14,246 bases of DNA from Jimgerdemannia flammicorona (Eukaryota > Mucoromycota > Endogonomycetes > Endogonales > Endogonaceae): positions 1-14,246 of the forward strand of contig RBNI01004322.1 in the NCBI GenBank assembly GCA_003990745.1, given 5' to 3'. Positions within the stretch are counted from its first letter, which is position 1, and each line of letters starts with the position of its first letter. The translations under genes were made by a program, and so were the position numbers. Below are positions 1 through 7,189 of this stretch, piece by piece. The notes under the pieces are model-generated. The model did no database searches. It saw only the letters and a program-made list of their open reading frames with translations, and was not told where the DNA came from.

Positions 1-379
1 AGACCACTTTGTCCAACACTATCCCCACCCTCCCCCCACTCTGCTCACATATCTCCTCCACCAGACGGCACTGACTCCCACCTTGCGGCCCTCATCCAAC
101 CCACCACTCCATTAGCAGATCCACTACTAACTCCTCCCATCTCAACAGCTTCTCCTACATCCCAATCCGTCATCCCTCCTCAAAAACAAAGAACCAATGT
201 CCAGCCAACCCCACCCACACTGCCACAACCCATCCTACAATAAGCCACCTATTGCCGACACCCCCCACAATTCTTGACACCAAATCATTCCAGCGACCTC
301 TCTCTCCATCTGGCCTCCTTTGAACCCCAAGCCAGCCCCCTATAGCTATCCAAAAATCCCCCAACACCTCACACTCCCC

Positions 380-450
380 CAGCCAATATTCCGGTGTCTG
401 TACAATACCCCCAACTTGCCCAACATTATAATACTCCTCACAGTCCAGTT
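380..450 (-). other. C-terminal CCHC zinc site of left ORF2, two ligands lost
   Basis: Comparison with the right copy gives an ancestral pattern C-x2-C-x14-H-x4-C, like the zinc-binding segment found after the RT domain in many LINEs. In this copy the motif reads 'DCEEYYN', then 'PEYWLGEC'. The second Cys is Tyr (TAT at 433-431), and the His is Tyr. The first and last Cys remain. Both losses fit single C-to-T or G-to-A changes at CpA/TpG sites. Confidence 0.7.
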
Positions 451-1289
451 GACCACCATCCACCAGATGCCCAGCATGGAAGTTCAACATAACATTCCTC
501 CTCAACATTCACTACCATACTACCCAGAACTTGGGAGGAAGCCACTGCCTCACCTCTATGCACCAAGACCAGATCCCTGCCCAGTCCCACTCCTCTCCAA
601 TCCTCACTGCCTGCCAGCTGCTTGGTCAAAGATCCTGGCCAATACGCCTCTGACACTCTACTCTATCTCTAATGTCAAATTCAGCGAGTGGAACTCTCCC
701 TAGAAGCAGACAGTCCCATTTTCACATAGCTGGGCCCCATACCGCCTCCCCCTCATTACCACGCCAGCGCAGGCCTATCCTGTGTGCGCCATCAACCACT
801 CCCTACTAGAAGCCCTTATACCGAAGCCAGCGACTTCCATTCAGACCCACCAAAGAGAGCAGATTCCCTGAGGACCCCTGGGGGGAGACTCTCATTTCCC
901 ACACCTTCTTCATCAACGGTACCCAACCTCCACCCTGTAGCTCAACAGCCCATCTCAACCACCAAGCTCACAGACAGTGTAGGTGCTTAGGGAGATCAAC
1001 AAGGCCCAGGCCTCCCCTAAGCACTGGCTCCACAAGGGTATCCTAACTGATCTGGGCCCTTCTGCCTGCCCAAATCCAATCTCTAGCCAGTTTCATCAAC
1101 CTCTTCACCACCCAAGCAGGAAAGTCTAAGTGATATGTCACATACCACAGCTTGGGGAACCAGTATACATTCAGAATCTCCACCCACCCCACCAGGGAGA
1201 TGTAACGGCCCCCCCAACTTTTTAGAGCCTCCCCCCAAATATCCACCCTCCTCTCCCACCATATCCATGGCAGGACTGACCCATACACA

Positions 1290-2170
1290 GAGAGAAAGAT
1301 ACCTAAGTACCGCACCACCTCTCCTGTGGGAACAATTGTTCCAATGACCTCCCCACCCACTAGTCCATTCCCCAGCACTATTGTCTCACACTTATGCCAG
1401 TTGAGCTTGGCTCCAGAGCATGCCTCATACCACTCCACTGTTTCCCGAAGGGCCTCTACATCTGCTACTGATCCAAGCCCAACTACCATATCATCTGCAA
1501 AGGCCCCCACCTTCCACTCCACACCATACACAGAGAGCCCAGCCACCCTCCTACAGATCCTATCCATCAGAGGTTCCAAGGAGAGTGCATATAGGATAGG
1601 AGATAGTGGATCTCCTTGAGAAACTCCTCTCTCCAAGGGGAATGCCAAACCCCTGTGACCATTACACAACAATGCTGCTCTACTCCCTTCCAACAAGCTC
1701 AACATAGAGGCCCTAAACTGTGGCGGAACACCAATTCTGTCCAGCACCTTGCCCAGCCACACCTGTCGAATACAGTCATAGGCCTTCTCCTGGTCCAAAA
1801 AAACCAGTCTTCCATCTAGTCTGCAGGCCTGGGCTCCTTCAATAATGCCATGCACTCAGGCAGTTCCATCTCTAATGAGTCTACCTCCTACAAAGCCCCG
1901 CTGTTCCTCACCCAGCACCTGCTGAGCAACCCTCTGTAGCCTCACAACAATCACCTTAGTCACCAACTTCCAATCCATATCCAGAAGCATGATTGGCCTC
2001 CAGTTCTTCCAATTCTCATGTCTGCCCTTATCTTTGTACAACAGGGCCACTAGCCTTAAGTCCTGTTCGCCAACCCACACTCCATTTAGAAGAACATAGT
2101 CACAGAGCACAGCCATCTCTCCCAGCATTCCAGGAACTTTTGCCATCCTCTTCCAGAAGTCCCATGGTAA
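1290..2170 (-). other. Reverse transcriptase domain, left ORF2
   Basis: Typical RT blocks are present: 'NWRPIMLLD', 'QRGFVGGRLIRDG', motif A 'FLDQEKAYD' with the catalytic Asp at 1795-1793, motif B 'SQGDPLSPILY', motif C 'AFADDMVV' with the Asp pair at 1495-1490, and downstream 'KLNWHKCE' and 'RYLGI'. All catalytic aspartates are kept. One TGA at 1858-1856 interrupts the domain just before motif A, where the right copy has TGG (Trp). The motif spacing is that of non-LTR retrotransposon RTs rather than retroviral or group II intron RTs, but I cannot place the clade without a tree. Confidence 0.92.
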
Positions 2171-2879
2171 CCCATCCTCCCCTGGCACTGTGCCCAGCTT
2201 AGTCGCTGCCAGGACTCCTTGAATCTCCTCCTCCTGGACTGGCAAGACCAAGTCCCCAAGACCCTCAACCACCGGTGGCTCCCACTTCTCCAGTGCCTCA
2301 CCAATCACCTCAGCATCAGCACTCCCTTCCTCCTCACTCCACAGACCCTGCCAATTCTCCTTCAATACCCCCAGGATCTGCTGCATCCCATGTACCAACT
2401 CTCCTTCAGCATCAAAGACCCCATCCCACCGATGTCTCATCTGCCTGGCTTTGAGGAGCCTAGACAGATACCTAGTAGGCCTCTCTCCCTCCTCAAGCCC
2501 CTGCCACCTTAGTCTGGTCACCATTCCTCGCATATGAGTCTCTTCCTCCTCTCTCAACACCTGTTGCAATTCCACAACCTCCAATTTCGCCCTTGCTAAT
2601 CTCCAATCCTCCACCTCATCAGTTGTAAGCAAATCTGCCCACTCCAACTGCAGTCCCCTCAGCCGATTGGAAGCATACTGAAATCTCCTCCTCCTCCATC
2701 TTCCTATCTCTCTACCTGCTCCACTCCAATAGGCTCTCACAGCCTCCTTCAACCTCAACCAATGGACAGCCACCAAAAGACCCTCTTGCCTCCAACGTGG
2801 AACCTTTGTCTAGATGTCCTCTACTCATGAATCCCACAACCCCTTCTCAGCCAGCAGGGAGGAGTTAAGGCACCAATGT

Positions 2880-3610
2880 CCAGGTCCATCTCCACTCCCC
2901 CCAAACTGCCCCTTCCCGAACAGTCTCCAGTAATCAGACCATGGGCACCACACCACCTCCAAAGCCTTCCAGACATCAGCACCCCAACATTCCGCTGTCA
3001 GAATCCAGTCAATCCTAGTCCCTAGGCCATTCACCCAGTGTGTGTAGACCCTGGAGTCGCCCCACCATATTCGGCCCATATCCCCTAATGAGCTAAGGTT
3101 CTCCACCTCCTCCCACGCATCTAGACCACCACTCCTCCCACCGGCATTCCTCCCTCCATCAGTCCTATCCAGGCACAAATCCCGAACCATGTTAAAATCA
3201 CCACCAAGGACATCAACCCCTTCCTCCAATAGAATGCCCTCCTCCAGTAGATCCTTAATCCACGCAATCCTCTCTTCCCTAGCTGCCGGACAATAACAAG
3301 AGCCCACTCTCACTGATTCCCACCCTGGCCTGTGCCATTCACCCCAGACCAAATGATCTCCCCAGCTCCTGATGCCCTTCAAATCGCCTCTACCCTTCTT
3401 TACCAGAATCGCCACCTTTCCAAACCAAGCAGTAGCTCTGCCCCATTCCCTAGTCCATTGTACCCAATCATCCTCATCCTCACACCGTACATCCTGCAAT
3501 AAAAAGAGATTAGCCTCCAATCCCTTTAGCCAAGTAAAAATATTCTTATGCTGCCCAGTTTCCCGAAGGCCATTCACATTGAGAGAGAAAATGTTAGTTG
3601 TACTGTTCAT
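2880..3610 (-). other. AP-like endonuclease domain, left ORF2
   Basis: Landmarks of LINE AP endonucleases occur in order: 'FSLNVNGL' (catalytic Asn), 'LFLLQDVRCED' (metal site, Asp where Glu is usual), 'GSCYCPA' (Tyr), 'LGGDFNMVRD' (Asp and Asn), 'YTHW', 'GTRIDWIL' (Asp) and 'WSDYW'. The last motif is normally SDH. The His codon has become TAC at 2932-2930, whereas the right copy keeps CAC. The domain is otherwise free of stops, since the first stop is at 2827. In an active element it would nick genomic DNA to prime reverse transcription. Confidence 0.88.
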
Positions 3611-3641
3611 GAGGAATAATGTTAAAGATTGAGCCTCTCCT

Positions 3642-5668
3642 CTACAAATCTGCACCCAAGTCCTCCTGAACTAAATCCAAGATGTGCTCTGCAGCCAGTT
3701 CCTTCTTTGCAGCTTCCTGCACCTCCAATCCCTCCAGAAGCTCAACCATTGCCCCATCCTCTCTCTCCTCAAAGTCCTCCTGATACTCCCCACAGGCCTC
3801 CTGCCAGAACTTCAACCCATGGCGTTCCACCCAACAGTAGGCAGCCCTCTCACCAGCGACAACCATCAGCTCTGCCTTCCTCACCTCATCCACCTCATAG
3901 CCCTCATCTTCCAGTAAGATCACAAGAATCTCCATCTTCAGTGCCTCCACCACTCCATCACCTCACAGAATCCATGCCCAGTGCTCCTCTAGCATGGCCC
4001 TCAGATCCACTTCCCCCAACACCTCAGCTGCAAGGTTATCTATCACATTGCTCATCCACAGCAGATTCCCAATCTCCTTCCCTCCAGGGGTCCCCGGCCG
4101 CCCTGCATCCAGCATCATAGTATCAACACCCACACTGGCATCCTCATTCCACTCCTCCTCAGGAACATCCACCAGCTCGTCCTCACCAACCACCACCACC
4201 TGGCCACCTTTTGCCACATCAGGGACCCCAAAGGTAACTTGCTGAGCTCCCTGCATTGGAACATCTTCGGCCACCCCATGCTGCCCCACCGGACCCCTCC
4301 TGACAAGAGGGGGGGGGGTGCCATCTGACTCCTCCTCTCAAACCTCAAAAGTACCATCGGTATAGGGGTCCTTGCCCAGCACCTTTGCAGCCCATTCTTT
4401 AGTCACCACCGCCTCCTTCCCTCCTTCGCTAGCCCAAATACTGGCTTTGACCCCTCCAGACTCCCCCGCCCCATCTGCCTTCCTCTTCTCCCCTCCAGTC
4501 ATACTCGCTAAGAGCTCCCTCTGTCACAAGTACCCCTGGGCCCACTCCCACTGCTTCCTGTCAGTGCGCACACGCTTCCCCTCTACAATCTCCAAGTGTG
4601 TCGACTCCTCAAAGAGCTTCCAGGCCCTTGCCTGCCATTCCACCGCACCACTCATCTCCTCCAATACCTCTAACAAATCCTCCTCCTTCTCCTCACTCCC
4701 CTTCACCCTTGACACCTTACAAATAAAGGCCCCCCACAATAACACCGAGGGCCAGTCACCTGCCTTCCCTGTGGCCTCCCTTCTGGCTAGCCGAATCCTG
4801 ACATCGACATCACCTGTCCTAATCTTCGTCCCCTCCCACATCTGAAAGCCAATATCCACCACATCCCCATACTCTGCCATCACCTCCTCCACTCTCCTCC
4901 TTGTCTCCTCCTTCATCACTGTGGGCACCCCCCTCACCAGCAGCTGTACCACCCTGGGGTCCCACCACAAACAGTGTACCATAGGGACCACCACCTTCCC
5001 AACTGCCACTCCAGCCCTCAGCGCCTCCTCCAGTGGGCCTGCCTCCTCAAAGCCCACCTCCACTCCCTCTAGACCCTTCAGGAATTTCACTGAGGCTGCC
5101 CCAGCCACCTGCTTCGAAATAAGCCCCAGGACCATCCTCACCATCACCGTCAAGCCCCAGAAGCACAACGTAGCCGCGAACTCCGAAATTGACTTCTTGA
5201 GTAACGGAGCCACTGCCAGTCCCGTCATACCATCCGCCAGGTCCCCCTTCCACATTGGGAACCCCTGCCCCCCTGGCCATCAGCTGTCACATCTCTTTTT
5301 TTCTCCTGATTACCCGTCATACTTCCATCAGCAGTCCCCCCCCCAGCCACCACACCTCCAGCACCTATGCTCACCTCCCCCACCTGAGTACCTCTCCCCC
5401 TCCCTAGGCTCGCCTTGTCCTTCCCTACAGCAGCACCAGCCCTCGACCCAGCCGGCCACCTACTCCCCTTCACCTTGTCTGCAAAACTTGGAGGGCCAGG
5501 CCTCCCCTCACCGCTCCCAGCCACTGGCCCACTCCCAGAACCCTCACCACCCTGCGACCCTCCAAAGGCCCCCATCCCCAGGCCATACCCCCTCCCAACC
5601 TGCTGCCAGCCGAAAGCCCCAGGTCCACCCGACCCAGCATGCCCGTCGGAACTCTTGCTTGATGACAT
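3642..5668 (-). pseudogene. ORF1 protein of left LINE copy, frameshifted and stop-interrupted
   Basis: The reading frame would encode about 675 residues. The first ~140 are rich in Gly, Ser and Ala. A conserved block shared by all three copies follows (about residues 150-350). It includes a stretch starting near 'RGVPTVMKEETRRRVEEVMA' with 'EYGDVVDIGF' and 'GDVDVRIRL', whose strand-helix-strand pattern resembles an RRM-like RNA-binding fold (inference). Next come a Glu/Lys-rich, probably helical segment and an acidic C-terminus. I see no CCHC zinc knuckle. The ATG at 5668-5666 was chosen because it matches the ATG of the middle copy. Defects are a one-base loss in the C-run at 5243-5247 (G-run on the coding strand) and TGA stops at 4526-4524 and 4340-4338 plus a stop at 3965-3963. 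By LINE analogy the product would bind element RNA; the family is otherwise unrecognised. Confidence 0.8.
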
Positions 5669-5756
5669 TTTGATAGTACCTTTCCTCTGCTTTGTGTTGA
5701 AAAACTATTGCTTGAAGTTTGTGTAACGCGAATTGTACCAGAGAGAGGACACTGCT
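5669..5756 (-). other. 5' UTR of left LINE copy
   Basis: This leader lies between the probable element 5' end and the ORF1 start codon at 5668-5666. It aligns by eye with the segments just upstream of ORF1 in the other two copies; the shared blocks read on the minus strand resemble 'ttacacaaacttca' and 'gttttcaacac'. LINE 5' UTRs normally carry an internal promoter, but I recognise no defined promoter element here. The outer boundary is approximate. Confidence 0.6.
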
Positions 5757-5780
5757 GCATGTCTAGCATATGAGTCATGT

Positions 5781-6056
5781 GGAGGATTTGGATTAGAGGA
5801 TTCAGTTGAAGGATTCAGATGAGGATTCAGATTGAAGAATTCAAATTGGAGGATTTTAATTAGAGGATTCAAATTGGAGAATTTAGATTGAGTGATTCAG
5901 ATTGAGTGATTCAGATTGAGTAATTTGGATTAAGTGATTCAGATTGAGTAATTCAGATTAGAGTGGTTCAGATGGGTGATTTAGATGGGGCAATTCAGAT
6001 GGGGTAATTCAGATTAATCTGAGTTAATTCAGATGACTTCAGATTTGAGATTTAGA
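5781..6056. repeat. Minisatellite, ~14-bp unit around GATTCAGATTGAGT
   Basis: Roughly 19 degenerate tandem units of 13-15 bp share a core GATTCAGATTGAG. The best-preserved units are at about 5885-5920, where 'gattgagtgattcagattg' repeats at a 14-bp period. Unit drift increases toward both ends: the right side has 'agatgggg' variants and the left side 'attggagg' variants. The array begins about 25 bp beyond the putative 5' end of the left LINE. It is not a CRISPR array, because there are no unique spacers. Confidence 0.88.
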
Positions 6057-6133
6057 TCAAACTATCATGTGATGAATTGAATCTGGATTTGATTTGAATT
6101 GACTCATTCAGAGCACTACAACTATCACATAAG

Positions 6134-6160
6134 CAGAGTTAACATTGCTAACCAACTCTG
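6134..6160. repeat. Short inverted repeat, 7-bp arms
   Basis: The arms cagagtt (6134-6140) and aactctg (6154-6160) are perfect complements around a 13-nt loop. With arms this short in AT-rich DNA it may be chance. No T-run follows that would suggest a terminator. Confidence 0.3.
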
Positions 6161-6324
6161 AGTATATTACAAAATATAGATTAAAGTCAAAAGAAATTAG
6201 ATACTATTGTTCTCCTAGTTGTTAGATATCACAGTCATCAATTTATATCTTGTATGTAAAATAGATGAGTCCAAGACTAATCACAAAACCTCCTGACCTA
6301 ACTTGGCTTAAGCTTTTATAATAC

Positions 6325-6453
6325 TAGCAATAAATAAGAAAAAAAAGAAATATCAAACATATGTATATAAAAAACAGATATTGTTAGTAATAAATAAGGA
6401 AAAAAAAAGAAATATCAAATATATAAGCATATTTATCAAGAATAGATATTACT
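6325..6453. repeat. Tandem duplication, two ~60-bp imperfect copies
   Basis: The first copy starts at 6325 with 'tagcaataaataag' and the second at 6385 with 'tagtaataaataag'. Both continue through an A-run into 'gaaatatcaaa' and end near 'agatatt'. They differ by scattered substitutions and a small length difference in the second half. Confidence 0.7.
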
Positions 6454-6697
6454 CAGAAATTCTGAAGAAAAACCCTTGGATAATCAAGTGCTTCTATATA
6501 GATACCTCTCAACTTCTTCTTAGTAGCTATCATCTATTGACCTTTAGAAATAAGTATGAAGTATATATATATATAGTACTATTAGTAAGTAAAAGCTAGC
6601 AAAATTTCAACCAGTAAACAGAATCTGCTCTAAAGCCAAATTATCTATCAAACATATAATGCCTGGCTTTATCTAAATTAAAAGCAAAACTATTTTT

Positions 6698-6716
6698 CTA
6701 AATATTATACTTAGAA
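6698..6716 (+). repeat. Dispersed short repeat, copy 1
   Basis: 'ctaaatattatacttagaa' recurs with one mismatch at 7015-7033. The shared core is 19 bp in AT-rich sequence, and flanking similarity is weak ('attttt' or 'tattct' upstream, 'gaa' rich downstream). It may be a relic of an older duplicated element. Confidence 0.45.
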
Positions 6717-6859
6717 GAAATAAGTATAGTTCAATATTTGCTATCATTGTTAAATAGTTATATATATAAATGGTATTTAAGTAATAATATTTACTTTTTA
6801 GGACACCACAAGGTCTTCATCTGCTCTGCTGTCCCACATCTCAATTCCAATATATCTAC

Positions 6860-6862
<3 letters not shown>

Positions 6863-6893
<31 letters not shown>
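6863..6893 (+). repeat. Homopolymer A31 tract
   Basis: Thirty-one uninterrupted A residues follow a patch at about 6800-6862 that is visibly richer in C and G than its surroundings. Such a tract can be the tail of a retroposed transcript on the plus strand. I find no target-site duplication and cannot identify the preceding sequence as a known retroelement end. Confidence 0.9.
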
Positions 6894-6897
<4 letters not shown>

Positions 6898-7014
6898 GAT
6901 GAGAGTAATATGATAGCTAGATCTCCCCCCCTTTGTATTCATATTCTCCTCTTCTCCTATATCTATACTCAAGTATTGTGAGGCAATAGATCTATTTTTT
7001 ATACAATTATTCTA

Positions 7015-7033
7015 CTAAATATTATACTCAGAA
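7015..7033 (+). repeat. Dispersed short repeat, copy 2
   Basis: 'ctaaatattatactcagaa' matches the copy at 6698-6716 at 18 of 19 positions. The copies are 317 bp apart and in the same orientation, on either side of the 31-A tract. Confidence 0.45.
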
Positions 7034-7189
7034 AAAACAGATAGATGTTAGATTTTAAAATATATTTTATATATATCATATATATATTTTTCAATTTGAT
7101 CTATTATCTATATATATGTACAAACTTGCTCTCAGATATATGGAAATGAGATAGATAAGAGAGGTCAGTTAACTAAGTAAGTTCTTATT

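Larger units (their letters stand above)
1..3610 (-). pseudogene. ORF2 polyprotein of left LINE copy (endonuclease-RT), 14 in-frame stops, 3' partial
   Basis: Over 1,200 codons lie in one frame from the ATG at 3610-3608, which begins MNSTTN as in the right copy. Domain order is AP endonuclease (about residues 1-245), a linker of Trp/Arg-rich helices, reverse transcriptase (about 480-775), a post-RT region, and a CCHC-type zinc site (near 1,055). I find no insertion or deletion that shifts the frame, but stops occur at 2827, 2812, 1858, 1045, 970, 808, 805, 724, 628, 514, 511, 172, 157 and 94 (first base, minus strand). Where the right copy aligns, several of these replace Trp codons (TGG to TAG or TGA). 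The function in an active copy is target nicking and target-primed reverse transcription. ORF2 starts 31 nt after the ORF1 stop and in another frame. The C-terminus is outside the window. Confidence 0.9.
1..5756 (-). mobile_element. Non-LTR (LINE-type) retrotransposon, left copy, 3' end outside window
   Basis: Reading right to left this copy has a short 5' UTR, ORF1, a 31-nt gap, and a long ORF2 encoding endonuclease, reverse transcriptase and a C-terminal zinc site, which is the two-ORF layout of LINEs. The 5' end is set near 5756 because similarity to the 5' UTRs of the copies at 7190 and 8661 fades there; the exact base is uncertain by a few tens of bases. The 3' UTR and tail lie beyond the left edge. 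No long terminal repeats or integrase are seen, which excludes an LTR element. The copy is inactive: ORF1 has one frameshift and three stops, and ORF2 has fourteen stops. It is the most CpG-rich and least AT-shifted of the three copies. Confidence 0.93.
5757..7189. other. AT-rich spacer between head-to-head LINE 5' ends, no gene seen
   Basis: This 1.4-kb interval separates the 5' end of the left element from the 5' end of the middle copy. It is strongly AT-rich with many stops in all frames. It holds a minisatellite (5781-6056), a two-copy 60-bp duplication (6325-6453), a short recurring motif, TA-rich runs and a 31-A tract. I recognise no coding region, tRNA or LINE sequence. It may be old, mutated repeat DNA or the original host sequence. 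Confidence 0.7.

Noticed and set aside
4309..4318. G10 run in left ORF1 as a programmed frameshift site
   Set aside because: The frame on both sides of the run is the same as the main ORF1 frame, so no shift is needed there.
4921..5673. 250-residue Pro/Ser-rich open frame on the plus strand, plus similar frames antisense to the other LINE ORFs
   Set aside because: They are mirrors of the Gly-rich ORF1 and Trp/Gly-rich ORF2 on the opposite strand. Their sequence shows only reverse-complement composition (Pro, Ser, His, Thr) and no independent motif.
5781..6056. CRISPR-like array
   Set aside because: Units abut without unique spacers, drift gradually, and lie in eukaryotic repeat DNA.
6220..6232. 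'tgttagatatcac' as a possible LTR start
   Set aside because: It resembles the TG-start of some LTRs, but no matching inverted end (gatatctaaca), second LTR or flanking duplication is seen in the spacer.
6381..6599. 72-residue open frame in the AT-rich spacer
   Set aside because: It spans part of the tandem duplication and A-runs, its composition is Ile/Lys/Tyr-rich as expected from AT-rich noise, and no domain or neighbouring context supports a gene.
6863..6893. A31 tract as the 3' tail of the left or middle LINE
   Set aside because: The left element's 3' end is off the left edge on the minus strand, and the middle copy starts downstream at 7190. Neither 3' end can be here.
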